Positions 44,652 to 53,182 of a DNA stretch of 64,000 bases are shown piece by piece. The number at the start of each line of letters is the position of its first letter. The stretch's first letter is position 1. Source of the DNA: Hyphomicrobiales bacterium (GTDB lineage: Bacteria > Pseudomonadota > Alphaproteobacteria > Rhizobiales > Rhizobiaceae); assembly GCA_900470965.1 (NCBI GenBank), contig UCCS01000059.1, forward strand, positions 1 through 64,000, written 5' to 3'. A program made the translations under genes and the position numbers. Under the pieces are notes generated by a model. That model worked only from the letters and a program-made list of their open reading frames with translations, was not told the DNA's origin and did not search any database.

Positions 44652-45814
44652 GCGGCTGGCCCCTGGATGCTTTCGATGACCGCATCAAGGATGACGGCCG
44701 AGGAGAAGGCGAAGAAAACGGTCGGCACGGCGCCGAGAAGAACGAGGTCCATGGCCGTCTGGCCAAGCCCCTGGAAGATGAAGATGCCGAAGCCGCCACC
44801 GCCGATCAGCGCGGCGATCGTTACCATGCCGATCGCCTGCACCAGCACGATGCGGATGCCCGTGAGGATGACGGGAAAGGCGAGCGGCAGGTCTATGCCG
44901 GTCAAGATCTGCCGGCGTGTCAGTCCCATGCCGGCTGCAGCATCACGCACTGAGGGATCGACGCCTTCGAGGCCGACGACGGTATTGGCGACGATCGGCA
45001 GCAGCGAATAGAGCACGAGCGCAATCAGCGCCGGCGCAGTACCGATGCCGCGAATACCGATATCGGCAGCAAGCGGCACATTTGCAGCGAGATAGCCGAG
45101 CGGCAGCATCAGGAGGCCGAAGAGTGCCAGGCTTGGAATGGTCTGGATGAGGCTCAGTGTCCGCAGCACGATCGCCCGCAGTTTCGGCACCCAGAAACAG
45201 AGGATGCCGAGTGGCAGCCCGAGAATGATGGCGATTGCGAGCGAACCGAGCGCCAGGAGCAGGTGAGAGACGGCTTCGGTCCAGAACTGGTCGGCCCGTG
45301 TCGAAAATTCCCGAAGGATCGACAGGCTGTCGAGCAGGCCGGACGAGAGGCAGATGGCGAGCAAGGCTGTGTAAGCGGCCAGTGCTGCAACACGCATCCA
45401 CGGTGTCAGCTTTATCTTCACCAGCGCATCGGAAATGATGAGGCCGATGACGCCGAGGAGCACCCAGAAACTGCCGCCGGGCGTCATGCGCGCCACGGTG
45501 CTGCCTGATGGTGTCGCAGCCGTCGCCGCAAGGCCGATTGCAACAATCAGTGCAGCAAGGCAGAGCGTGCCAAGTCCCAGGCGAATGAAAGCGTTGCGCA
45601 GGAAAAGCGTCGCCAGGGCAGTGGCAACAAGCAGGACCATCAGGATGGCGACGGAAGGCTGGGGAAGAAGCTGTGTCAGCAGCATCGGCTTGCCGGCAGC
45701 GATACGGTTTGCCTTCACATAGATGAAAGGCAGAAGAGCCGTCGCCACAATGCCGCCTGCCACCAGTACCACGCCGAGCCGGTCCAGCTTGCGGACCGCT
45801 AAGGTTTCTTCCAT
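44648..45814 (-). CDS. osmoprotectant ABC transporter permease (YehY-like)
   Basis: Large permease of 388 aa. Four or more extra N-terminal membrane segments (residues about 12-150) precede the standard permease domain (LLALGSLAIAIILGLPLGIL ... GMGLTRRQILTGIDLPLAF), as in YehY. Overlaps the ATPase start by 4 bases. Preceded by a strong hairpin and a mosaic repeat that separate it from the binding-protein gene. Confidence 0.9.
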   Translation of the reverse strand: MEETLAVRKLDRLGVVLVAGGIVATALLPFIYVKANRIAAGKPMLLTQLLPQPSVAILMVLLVATALATLFLRNAFIRLGLGTLCLAALIVAIGLAATAATPSGSTVARMTPGGSFWVLLGVIGLIISDALVKIKLTPWMRVAALAAYTALLAICLSSGLLDSLSILREFSTRADQFWTEAVSHLLLALGSLAIAIILGLPLGILCFWVPKLRAIVLRTLSLIQTIPSLALFGLLMLPLGYLAANVPLAADIGIRGIGTAPALIALVLYSLLPIVANTVVGLEGVDPSVRDAAAGMGLTRRQILTGIDLPLAFPVILTGIRIVLVQAIGMVTIAALIGGGGFGIFIFQGLGQTAMDLVLLGAVPTVFFAFSSAVILDAVIESIQGPAA

Positions 45815-45834
45815 CGATCCAACCCTGTCCGGAG

Positions 45835-45865
45835 AGTGCCCCGCCCGAATGCCGGGCGGGGCACT
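45835..45865 (-). terminator. 13-bp perfect hairpin between binding protein and permease genes
   Basis: Arms AGTGCCCCGCCCG and CGGGCGGGGCACT around a 5-base loop, without a good T-run. Probably a processing or stabilising stem that sets a high level of the upstream binding-protein mRNA. Confidence 0.6.
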
Positions 45866-45970
45866 ACAGCGCCGCGCGTCTTTTCAGACGCGCAAAGGAC
45901 GCTATAGCACTTGAAACTGCTGCATAATTTTATCCTTAAATCGATTCCGATTTAAGGAATTAGGCAGTAG
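45864..45970. repeat. rhizobial mosaic-type intergenic repeat
   Basis: Two palindromic modules: GCGCGTCT/AGACGCGC (45874-45893), within outer arms CTACAGCG and CGCTATAG, and CCTTAAATCG/CGATTTAAGG (45934-45957). The composition and arrangement match dispersed intergenic elements that I recall from Rhizobium genomes; only one copy is in this window. Confidence 0.6.
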
Positions 45971-45974
45971 GCAA

Positions 45975-46883
45975 TTACTTCAGGAACCCTTTTTCCTTCA
46001 GATAGGCTTCGGCAACGGACTTCGCCGGCTCACCATCGACCTGGATCTTGGCGTTGAGCTTGCGCAGCTCGTCTGCCGTCAGGCTCTGGAAGATCGGGGT
46101 AAGGATTTCCTGGATCTTCGGGTTTGCCTGCAGCACGGCTTCGCGGATGATCGGGGTCGGTGCATAGACCTGCTGCACGCTCTTGTCGTCTTCGAGAACC
46201 GTCAGCTCGGCCGCCTGAATTGCGCCGTCAGTACCATAGACCATGGCGGTATTGACGCCGTTGGTCTGGTCGGCCGCAGCCTTGATCGTTGCAGCGGTGT
46301 CACCGCCCGAAAGCACGACTTCCTGATCCGGCTTCAGCGTGAAGCCATAGGTCGTCTGGAAGGCAGGCAGGGCGCCGGCGGAGTTTACGAATTCGGCCGA
46401 AGCCGCGAGCTTGGCGGCGCCGCCGCCCGAAACCCACTTGCCGAAGTCGGACAAGGTCTTGAGCTTGTTCGGGCCGGCAACGTCATTGCGCACGGCGAGC
46501 GCCCAGGTATTGTTGGCGGGCGAGGGTGTCAGCCAGACGATCTTGTTGGCGTCATAGTCCAGCTTCTTTGCCAGCTGGTAACCCTGGTCGAGGTTCTTCC
46601 AGGCGGCGTCATCGGCCTTGTTGAAGAAGAAGCCGGCATTGCCGGTATATTCCGGGTAGATATCGATTTCGCCTGCGGTGATCGCCTTGCGCACGACAGG
46701 CGTAGCACCAAGTGCGATGCGGTCCTGCGTCTTGATGCCATTGGCATTGAGCGCCAGCGCGATGACGTTGCCGAGCAGCGTGCCTTCCGTGTCGATCTTC
46801 GATGAAACGACGACGTCTGCGGCGTGGGCCGCGCCGGCCGCAAAGGCGGCAAGCGAAACGGCAAGTGCGAATTTCTTCAGCAT
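45975..46883 (-). CDS. osmoprotectant ABC transporter binding protein (YehZ/OsmF-like)
   Basis: Periplasmic binding protein of 302 aa (OpuAC family). Signal peptide 1-21 (AAFAAGAAHA cut before ADVVV). Mature start DVVVSSKIDTEGTLLGNVIA, IYPEYTGNAGFFF and YAPTPIIREAVL match OsmF/YehZ. Site AAGGGGATAATC precedes ATG. First gene of the yehZYXW-type operon. YehZYXW imports glycine betaine with low affinity in Enterobacteria; solute here unknown. Confidence 0.9.
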   Translation of the reverse strand: MLKKFALAVSLAAFAAGAAHAADVVVSSKIDTEGTLLGNVIALALNANGIKTQDRIALGATPVVRKAITAGEIDIYPEYTGNAGFFFNKADDAAWKNLDQGYQLAKKLDYDANKIVWLTPSPANNTWALAVRNDVAGPNKLKTLSDFGKWVSGGGAAKLAASAEFVNSAGALPAFQTTYGFTLKPDQEVVLSGGDTAATIKAAADQTNGVNTAMVYGTDGAIQAAELTVLEDDKSVQQVYAPTPIIREAVLQANPKIQEILTPIFQSLTADELRKLNAKIQVDGEPAKSVAEAYLKEKGFLK

Positions 46884-47330
46884 GATTATCCCCTTGGTTG
46901 AACACCGTTAAACGTCGCGAAAGCCCCGGACGCGAAGCCTGCGCGCATAAAACCCGCCGGCATGGTCAGCCATCAGGCCATCATGCCGGAAATACGTGCG
47001 TCATGGAAATAGTGTGCCCGCCCGAAAAATCGATGACCGAAAAATCGATGCCCGAAAATCGAAGCAGCCCCCTCCAGTATTCGCTCTCGCGACGCGATTA
47101 TGGCGGCGAATGCAAACCGTTGCGCGGAATTGCATTCCCTTTTCCAAGGTCGGCGCGATTTGTTTTTGTCCCCTTGCGTGTTTCCACGGTGTTCCGGTGC
47201 TTTTGATCGGTTCTGTCGCCGCCCGGATTTCTTATGGAGTGAACGATAGCCTGCACCTCTATGGGCAGGGATATCTTTTTTCACGAACACGTCATATCCT
47301 CCGCCTTTTCAGTAGTTTCCGGAGAAAGCC
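46884..47330. other. gene-free region between divergent osmF-like and LysR genes
   Basis: About 450 bases holding divergent promoters. A tandem repeat at 47022-47065 is listed separately. No ORF with credible start signals and no RNA structure was seen. Confidence 0.5.
47022..47065. repeat. three tandem copies of a 15-bp unit
   Basis: CCGAAAAATCGATGA, CCGAAAAATCGATGC and CCGAAAATCGAAGC in direct tandem. Each contains an ATCGA core. It may be a slippage product or iterated binding site. Confidence 0.7.
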
Positions 47331-48545
47331 TTGCATCTCGGCGCCCTCTTCATCGCAAGCCATGTTCTCTCTTCCGGCTCCATGCGCGAAACGGCGCGTC
47401 GCTTCAACATCTCCGTCTCGACCGCGTCGGCAGCGATCGATAGTCTGGAGACGGAACTCGCCCTGAAGCTCGCCGAACGTTCCTCGGGCGAACTGGTCAT
47501 TCTGCTTGCCGGAGGCAGAGTTCTGGAGGGATTGGCGCCGATCCTTGCTGCGACAGCGCAGCTTGGCGACAAGCTTGGCTATCGTGAACCGGAAGCTTAC
47601 GGACAATGGGCCGCCCGCATCCCCGTCAAGCTCGTCACCATGGAGCGTTATCTGGAGGTTGCCGATCAAGGCAGCATCAACAGGGCAGCACGCCGCCTTC
47701 GTCTTGGTCAGCCGCAGCTTTCATTGCAGATTGCCAATCTTGAGAAATTCTTTGGAGACCGGCTCTTCGAGCGTCAGGCACAAGGCTCTGCGCTGACGGA
47801 GGAGGGCCGCTTTGCCTATACCGTCTTTTCAACCATCAGCCTCGCCTGGAACGAGTTGAAATCCGCTGCGGACGAACGCTATCAGCGCACCGCCCGGTCG
47901 CTCCGCATCGGCGCCATCATCCCCACGGGCTCGGAAAGCTGGGTTGCGCGCTGCCTGGGTAGCCTCGTTGCCGAGTGGAATGCCGGCCGCAACAAGAATG
48001 CTTTATCGCTGGTCTCGATGACTGCCGACGATCTGCGTGAGGCGCTGAAATCCGGGCGCATCGATGTTGCGATTCTCGATTCCGTCTTCGGCCTGGAAAG
48101 CTTCCGTCATCGCGAATTGCTGCGCACCGATATGGTGGCGATCGCCCCGCTCGACAGTATGGAAGCAACCGCCAAGGAACTTGTGGCCAGCCATCCGATC
48201 TGCACGCCGAGCCCGCGCACCGGCATCGGCCACGCCGCCATGACCTTCGGCTACGACCGCACCCTGCATCGTCGTTTGAGGGATCGCGATATTACCGCGG
48301 CGGATTCACTGCCCGTCATCGTCGATCTCGTCGCCAATCACGGCTACGTCTCCTTTCTCGGCCGCGTCAGCGCCATGCCGATCGCAGACCGGGTGCGTAT
48401 CGTCGAACTCGCCGAGCCGATGCTGATGTCCTACCACGTGGCCTTCAATCATCGGAAAGCCGCCGCTGACGCTTGCGACCTGCTGATTGCGACCGCGGCA
48501 AAAATTGTCCCGGCACCCGTCGCGCAAAATGCCGCCTTCGCATAA
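47331..48545 (+). CDS. LysR-type regulator with two winged-helix domains
   Basis: A 404-aa regulator starting at TTG behind CCGGAGAAAG. Two LysR-like winged helices occur in tandem: residues 5-65 (HVLSSGSMRETARRFNISVS, AAIDSLETELALKLAERS) and 104-163 (YLEVADQGSINRAARRLRLG, LQIANLEKFFGDRLFERQA). The LysR effector domain follows at about 190-395. Normal LysR proteins are about 300 aa with one HTH. Transcribed divergently from the osmoprotectant ABC operon, which may be its target; this is inference. Confidence 0.85.
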   Translation: MHLGALFIASHVLSSGSMRETARRFNISVSTASAAIDSLETELALKLAERSSGELVILLAGGRVLEGLAPILAATAQLGDKLGYREPEAYGQWAARIPVKLVTMERYLEVADQGSINRAARRLRLGQPQLSLQIANLEKFFGDRLFERQAQGSALTEEGRFAYTVFSTISLAWNELKSAADERYQRTARSLRIGAIIPTGSESWVARCLGSLVAEWNAGRNKNALSLVSMTADDLREALKSGRIDVAILDSVFGLESFRHRELLRTDMVAIAPLDSMEATAKELVASHPICTPSPRTGIGHAAMTFGYDRTLHRRLRDRDITAADSLPVIVDLVANHGYVSFLGRVSAMPIADRVRIVELAEPMLMSYHVAFNHRKAAADACDLLIATAAKIVPAPVAQNAAFA

Positions 48546-48612
48546 ACAAGCTGTGGCAGGCCGCAGCCTGCGAAGATGAGTACGACATGTACGCCATTGG
48601 CGCCGTACAACT

Positions 48613-49251
48613 TCAGTGATCGGCGGAACTCGAATGCACGCTCTCCAATGCCTTCTGGCCGGCCAGGCGTAACGCTGCCTGCGCTACGAGGTGGGCGATG
48701 CGGTCCGACAACTCCGGGTCCGATACGGCTCGGGCAACCGTAACGCCGCCGCTCAACATGGCGAGCAGCACGATCGCCCGATCTTCTTGCGAACCGATGG
48801 GAGTGCCTGAAGCATCGTTCTCCGGCAAACCTGCGGCGACCTCGTCGATTAGGCGCATCAACTCCGCCGTATAAGCAGCGCGGGTATCGTCATCGGCGCG
48901 CATCACGTCAGTGGAAAGGCTCGGCAAGGCGCAACTTTCGCCGAGATCGCAGGTCCGTTTGTAGCCGAGATAGAATCCCACGAAGGTCGTCAGCCAGTTT
49001 GTCTGGTCGTTGCCTTTGAGCGCTGCAATCCCTTGCCGCAACTCTTCCAAACCTGACAGCACGGCGGTGCGGAAGGCTTGGCTTTTGGATTTAAAGTGCC
49101 CATAGAAGGCGCCGTTGGTTACGCCAGCAGCCTTGGTCAATGCTTCGATGCCGCCGCCACCATAGCCCTCCTTCCGGAAAACTCGGCCCGCTGCCGCCAC
49201 GATCTTGGATTTGGTCTCCTCTTTATGCTCTGGACTGTAGCGCATAGTCAT
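48613..49251 (-). CDS. TetR family regulator
   Basis: A 212-aa TetR protein. HTH at about 14-60 (KIVAAAGRVFRKEGYGGGG, LTKAAGVTNGAFYGHFKSK). C-terminal CESCALPSLSTDV-like region (GESCALPSL) is typical of the AcrR-like subgroup with a conserved Cys. The ATG at 49251 or 49245 could be used. Divergent from a tautomerase gene across a perfect palindrome. Confidence 0.9.
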   Translation of the reverse strand: MTMRYSPEHKEETKSKIVAAAGRVFRKEGYGGGGIEALTKAAGVTNGAFYGHFKSKSQAFRTAVLSGLEELRQGIAALKGNDQTNWLTTFVGFYLGYKRTCDLGESCALPSLSTDVMRADDDTRAAYTAELMRLIDEVAAGLPENDASGTPIGSQEDRAIVLLAMLSGGVTVARAVSDPELSDRIAHLVAQAALRLAGQKALESVHSSSADH

Positions 49252-49259
49252 CCTTATTG

Positions 49260-49273
49260 AGAGTGATCACTCT
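49260..49273. promoter_or_regulatory. candidate operator of the divergent TetR/tautomerase pair
   Basis: Perfect 14-bp palindrome AGAGTGATCACTCT, 9 bases before the TetR ATG. Related half-sites (AGAGAGCGATC, GATAGAGAGTG) follow within 60 bases. Confidence 0.55.
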
Positions 49274-49364
49274 TTATGGCTTGCATAGAGAGCGATCCAT
49301 GTTTATGGATAGAGAGTGTTCGGTATATATGAAATGCCGTTCTCGTTCAAATGAGGAGAACCCT

Positions 49365-49793
49365 ATGCCCATTACGCTCACCGTGCCCGAAGGACTGCTA
49401 TCGTCACAAGCGCAGGCTGAGGTCTTTTCCGGACTGACAGACGCGCTTCTCGAAGTCTCGGAACTGACTGGAAATGCCTTTATGGCGGCCAACATCGCCG
49501 GCTCGATCAACGTGTTGCCGAAGGAGCACGTACTTGCCGGTGGCAAGATGGCGGCGGCAGCTTTTGTCGAACTCAAGCTTCCCGAGATCGCGCTGACGAC
49601 GCCCGAGGCGAAAAGCGCTTTCATTAAAAAGGCAACGGATATCGTTGAAAAGGCAGCCGAGGGACGGCTGAAGCGTGAACATATCTGGTCAAATGTCGTC
49701 TATGCTCCTGAAGGAGCTTGGGGCATCGGTGGCCGCAGCTACGACAATGCCAGCTTGATCGAGGCCATAGTGGGCACCGGTGTCGCCCCGTAG
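49365..49793 (+). CDS. tautomerase family protein
   Basis: A 142-aa protein. The ATG at 49365 follows ATGAGGAGAACCC and gives N-terminal Met-Pro, leaving the catalytic amino-terminal proline of the 4-oxalocrotonate tautomerase/MIF superfamily. LTVPEGLLSSQAQAEVFSGL and REHIWSNVVYAPEGAWGIGG fit that fold as a fused two-unit form. Upstream in-frame codons from 49257 lie in the operator region. Probably repressed by the divergent TetR. Substrate unknown. Confidence 0.82.
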   Translation: MPITLTVPEGLLSSQAQAEVFSGLTDALLEVSELTGNAFMAANIAGSINVLPKEHVLAGGKMAAAAFVELKLPEIALTTPEAKSAFIKKATDIVEKAAEGRLKREHIWSNVVYAPEGAWGIGGRSYDNASLIEAIVGTGVAP

Positions 49794-49875
49794 CGTTTCG
49801 CATCACTAGTTCCTCAAGGCCAGACTGCGAGACGCGAAGATTTCGCGGTCTGGAAGATTATTGGGAGGTCACGCC

Positions 49876-50271
49876 ATGCAGCTTGCCAACTACCTCTTTT
49901 TTACCGACCAGTGTGAAGCAGCGCTCGACTTCTACACCAAATGTGGCCTTGGTCGGGTCTCCGCACTCATGCGTCATGGCGACCACGGAGTGCCGCTCGC
50001 CAGCGAAGGCATGCGCGGAAAAGTCATGCATTCCCGCTTCGAGGGACCGGGTCTTCTTTTCTTTGCCTCGGACAATCACGATGCCGAGCCGATGCGAGGC
50101 TCCGCCCACATGCTCGTCATGGACGATCGCGCCACTACAGATGAATTATTCGCGACACTTGCCGATGGCGGCAAGATTACTACACATCTCGCGGTGCAGC
50201 CGTGGGGGAGTTATTACGGCAAACTCACCGATCGATTCGGTGTCCAGTGGATGTTGGACTGTCTATCGTAG
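49876..50271 (+). CDS. PhnB-like VOC protein
   Basis: A 131-aa glyoxalase-fold protein; ATG at 49876 behind GGGAGGTCAC. Start LANYLFFTDQCEAALDFYTK and the end VQPWGSYYGKLTDRFGVQWM are typical of the PhnB/3-demethylubiquinone-methyltransferase-like VOC group. Such proteins are often of unknown function. It follows the tautomerase by 82 bases and may be cotranscribed. Confidence 0.85.
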   Translation: MQLANYLFFTDQCEAALDFYTKCGLGRVSALMRHGDHGVPLASEGMRGKVMHSRFEGPGLLFFASDNHDAEPMRGSAHMLVMDDRATTDELFATLADGGKITTHLAVQPWGSYYGKLTDRFGVQWMLDCLS

Positions 50272-50376
50272 ACTGCCCTGCGATAGACATGCAGTGATCG
50301 AAACGTAATAGCTGCCGCGCAGAATATCGCGCCGTAGCCGGCAATTGGCGGCATTTGGCGGAAGAAGAGGGATTTG

Positions 50377-51099
50377 ATGACGGTTTTGCTGGAAGTATGC
50401 GTCGATAGCGCTCAGGGCCTTGCGGCTGCAATCGAGGGCGGTGCTGGCCGCATCGAGCTCTGCTCGGCGCTGGAGCTTGGCGGGCTGACGCCATTGCCGA
50501 GCCTGATGCGGATCGCGGCGCAAGCGCCGATCCCCGTCTATGCAATGATCCGCCCGCATGCCGGCCCCTTCATCTTCGATACGACGGATGAAAAGGCGAT
50601 GCTGGCCGATATCGATGCTGTCAGGGCCGCAGGCCTCGCTGGCGTCGTCATCGGCGCCAACCGACTGGACGGCACGCTCGACATGCCGCTCATTCATCGC
50701 CTGAAGGCGCATGCTGCCGGCCTCGGTTCGACGCTGCATCGCGCTTTCGATCTGGTGCCGGATCCCGACGCTGCACTGGAGCAGGCGGTCGAGCTCGGCT
50801 GTGAGCGCATCCTAACCTCAGGCTGCGTACCGAAGGCGATGGACGGGCTCGAAACGCTGAAGCGCATCGCCGCCAAGGCGGCAGGTCGCATCTCCATCAT
50901 GCCGGGCAGCGGCGTGCGTCCGGCTAATGCCGTCGAGATCCTGCGGGCAACAGGCGCGCACGAAGTTCACGGCTCCTGCAGTTCTGCCGTTGCCAGCGCC
51001 GATCCGCGCGCCGTTTCTTTCGGCTTCGATGTGCTGAGCTCGAACCGCACCGATGTCGTGGTCGTCAGGCAGATGCGTGCGGCAATCGACGCGGCTTAA
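50377..51099 (+). CDS. cutC: CutC family protein (copper homeostasis)
   Basis: A 240-aa TIM-barrel protein. LLEVCVDSAQGLAAAIEGGA at the start, RIELCSALELGGLTPL, IRPHAG, FHRAFD-type TLHRAFDLV and EVHGSC are CutC signatures. The ATG at 50377 follows AAGAAGAGGGA; a TTG directly before it is ignored. Direct copper-handling evidence for bacterial CutC is weak. Its stop overlaps the convergent dehydrogenase stop. Confidence 0.92.
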   Translation: MTVLLEVCVDSAQGLAAAIEGGAGRIELCSALELGGLTPLPSLMRIAAQAPIPVYAMIRPHAGPFIFDTTDEKAMLADIDAVRAAGLAGVVIGANRLDGTLDMPLIHRLKAHAAGLGSTLHRAFDLVPDPDAALEQAVELGCERILTSGCVPKAMDGLETLKRIAAKAAGRISIMPGSGVRPANAVEILRATGAHEVHGSCSSAVASADPRAVSFGFDVLSSNRTDVVVVRQMRAAIDAA

Positions 51100-52115
51100 G
51101 CGGCGACCTTGATGACGGCCTTGATGAGGCCGCTCTTCTCATGCGCCCAGCGGGCGAGATCGCGCGGCGCATCGGCAAGCGTCGTGCGATGGGTGATCAG
51201 CTTGTCGACCGGAACGAGACCCTTGGCGATCGAATCCGCGACATGTTCGAAGTCGACTCGCGTCGCATTGCGGCTGCCGATGACCATCATTTCCCGCTTG
51301 TGGAATTCCGGATCGGAGAAGCGGATATCGTCTTTCACGACGCTGACCAGCACCAGGGCGCCGCCATGGGCGACAAAGCTGAAGGCCTTCTCTATCGAAG
51401 GTCCAAAGCCCGTCGCGTCAAAGACGACATCAAAACCATCGCCGTCCGTCCTGGCCTTCACGGCATCCGCAGTCCCATCATTGGCGACGATCCCTGACGT
51501 AAAGCCGAAGCGTTCCGACGCCATCTGCAGCCGTTCCGCACTCGTATCCAGCAGCGTCACATCGTGACCGGCGATACGCGAGAAGATCGCCGCGCCAAGG
51601 CCAATCGGACCTGCGCCGATGACAAGCGAGCGGGAACCCGCAGGGGCCATGGATCGGCGTACCGCATGCGCCCCGATAGCCAGGAATTCGACGGTCGCCG
51701 CGGCCTCGAGGCTGAGGCCCTTGGCGGCATAGAGATTGCCCGCGGGCACTACGATTTCCTCGCAGAAAGCACCATCCGTATGTACGCCGAGAACCTTGAT
51801 ATTGGTGCAGCAATTGGGCTTGCCCTGCCGGCAGGCGACACAGCTTCCGCAGGAGAGATAGGGATTGACGATGACGGGCGTACCGACGGCCATCGCCACC
51901 CCGTCGCCGGTCTCCAGCACCGTCGCTGAGATCTCATGTCCCATGACGCGCGGATATTCGAGAAAGGGGTGCTTGCCTTCGAAGATATGATAGTCCGTGC
52001 CGCAGATGCCGACATGGCTGACGGCAAGCCGTACCCAGCCGGTATCAGGTTTATCGGGGGAAGGGCGCTCGACGAGATCGAGGACACCGGGTTCGCGGCA
52101 AAGGACAGCTTTCAT
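51096..52115 (-). CDS. zinc-dependent alcohol/polyol dehydrogenase
   Basis: Medium-chain dehydrogenase of 339 aa. Catalytic zinc ligands in GICGTDYH and GHE; structural zinc cysteines CGSCVACRQGKPNCC; Rossmann motif VIGAGPIGLGAAI (about 167-179). The ATG at 52115 begins MKAVLCREPGVLDLVERPSP; the open frame upstream runs through the terminator. Similar to YjjN/LgoD-type sugar-acid dehydrogenases. Last gene of the fucose-like cluster, perhaps oxidising the keto-deoxy acid or a galactonate-type intermediate (inference). Confidence 0.88.
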   Translation of the reverse strand: MKAVLCREPGVLDLVERPSPDKPDTGWVRLAVSHVGICGTDYHIFEGKHPFLEYPRVMGHEISATVLETGDGVAMAVGTPVIVNPYLSCGSCVACRQGKPNCCTNIKVLGVHTDGAFCEEIVVPAGNLYAAKGLSLEAAATVEFLAIGAHAVRRSMAPAGSRSLVIGAGPIGLGAAIFSRIAGHDVTLLDTSAERLQMASERFGFTSGIVANDGTADAVKARTDGDGFDVVFDATGFGPSIEKAFSFVAHGGALVLVSVVKDDIRFSDPEFHKREMMVIGSRNATRVDFEHVADSIAKGLVPVDKLITHRTTLADAPRDLARWAHEKSGLIKAVIKVAA

Positions 52116-52133
52116 GATAGTTCTCGCATTGCT

Positions 52134-52166
52134 GAAAAGAAGAAAGCCGGCCTTTGGGCCGGCTTC
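52134..52166 (-). terminator. hairpin between permease and dehydrogenase genes
   Basis: On the minus strand GAAGCCGGCC, loop CAAA, GGCCGGCTTT, CTTCTTTTC. A terminator of the transporter operon; some read-through into the dehydrogenase gene is likely. Confidence 0.75.
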
Positions 52167-52180
52167 GTTTTGCGTCTCGC

Positions 52181-53155
52181 TCAGCCCGTCCGGCGCCGGC
52201 GAAGCTGGTCGAAGTAGACGATGACGATGATCAGCAGGCCGGTGATGATGCGCTGCCAGAACGAGTTGACGTTCAGGAGATTTGCGCCGTTGTTGATCGT
52301 CGCCAGAATGAACGCACCGATCAGCGGACCATGCACGGAGCCGACGGCTCCGAAGAGCGACGTGCCGCCGATGACCGAGGAGGCGATCGCCTGCAGTTCC
52401 CAACCGTCGGCCTGTGTCGCGTTACCGATTGCGATACGTGAGGCAAGCAGCACGCCGACGAAAGCCGCAAACGAAGCCGAAAGGATATAGGCGAGGTAGA
52501 TCATCCCCTTGACGTTGACGCCGGAAAGGCGCGCCGCCTCGGCATTCGAACCGACGGCGAAGAGATAGCGGCCCCAGCGGCTCAGATGCAGGAAGACGAA
52601 GGAGGGGATCGCAACCAGGATGACCATCCAGAACAGGCTTGGGACGCCAAGGAAATCGGCGCGGGCGAAGTTGCTGAAGCCCTCGTCGGTGATGCTGATC
52701 GTAGAGCCGTTGGTGATCAGCAGGCCAATGCCACGCAGCGATGTCAGCGTCGCCAGCGTGATGATAAACGGCGGCAGGCCCATATGCACGATGCCGAAGC
52801 CATGGAAGGAGCCGATCGCGACACCGATTGCCAGCGTCAGCAAGATTGCCGCCCAGAGCGGTACGCCCGCCTGCAGCAGCCAGGCGATGATGACCGTGCA
52901 GAAGCCGACGATTGCACCGACCGAAAGGTCGATGCCGGCGGTGATGATGACGAAGGTCTGGCCGAGCGCCAGGATCGCCGTCATCGCGCCTTGGCGCAGC
53001 AGGTTGGAGATGTTGAGCGGCGTCCAGAAGCTGGCTGTCGAGAAGCCGAGCACGACCCAGAGGAAGATCAGCAACCCGATCAGCGTCAGGCCGAACAGGA
53101 TGTTCATCTTCCGGCGCGGCGGCGGCGCGACGATTTCGGTGGGGGTGACAGTCAT
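52181..53155 (-). CDS. sugar ABC transporter permease (RbsC type)
   Basis: A 324-aa permease with eight or more hydrophobic segments. ILALGQTFVIITAGIDLSVG and AVGSNAEAARLSGVNV are the RbsC/AraH signatures. Follows the ATPase by 27 bases. Member of the importer of the fucose-like cluster. Confidence 0.92.
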   Translation of the reverse strand: MTVTPTEIVAPPPRRKMNILFGLTLIGLLIFLWVVLGFSTASFWTPLNISNLLRQGAMTAILALGQTFVIITAGIDLSVGAIVGFCTVIIAWLLQAGVPLWAAILLTLAIGVAIGSFHGFGIVHMGLPPFIITLATLTSLRGIGLLITNGSTISITDEGFSNFARADFLGVPSLFWMVILVAIPSFVFLHLSRWGRYLFAVGSNAEAARLSGVNVKGMIYLAYILSASFAAFVGVLLASRIAIGNATQADGWELQAIASSVIGGTSLFGAVGSVHGPLIGAFILATINNGANLLNVNSFWQRIITGLLIIVIVYFDQLRRRRTG

Positions 53156-53182
53156 GAATTTTCTCCCTCTTATTCTTCTGGC

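Noticed and set aside
47022..47065. CRISPR-like repeats
   Set aside because: Units are contiguous without spacers, only three copies, and no cas genes are present.
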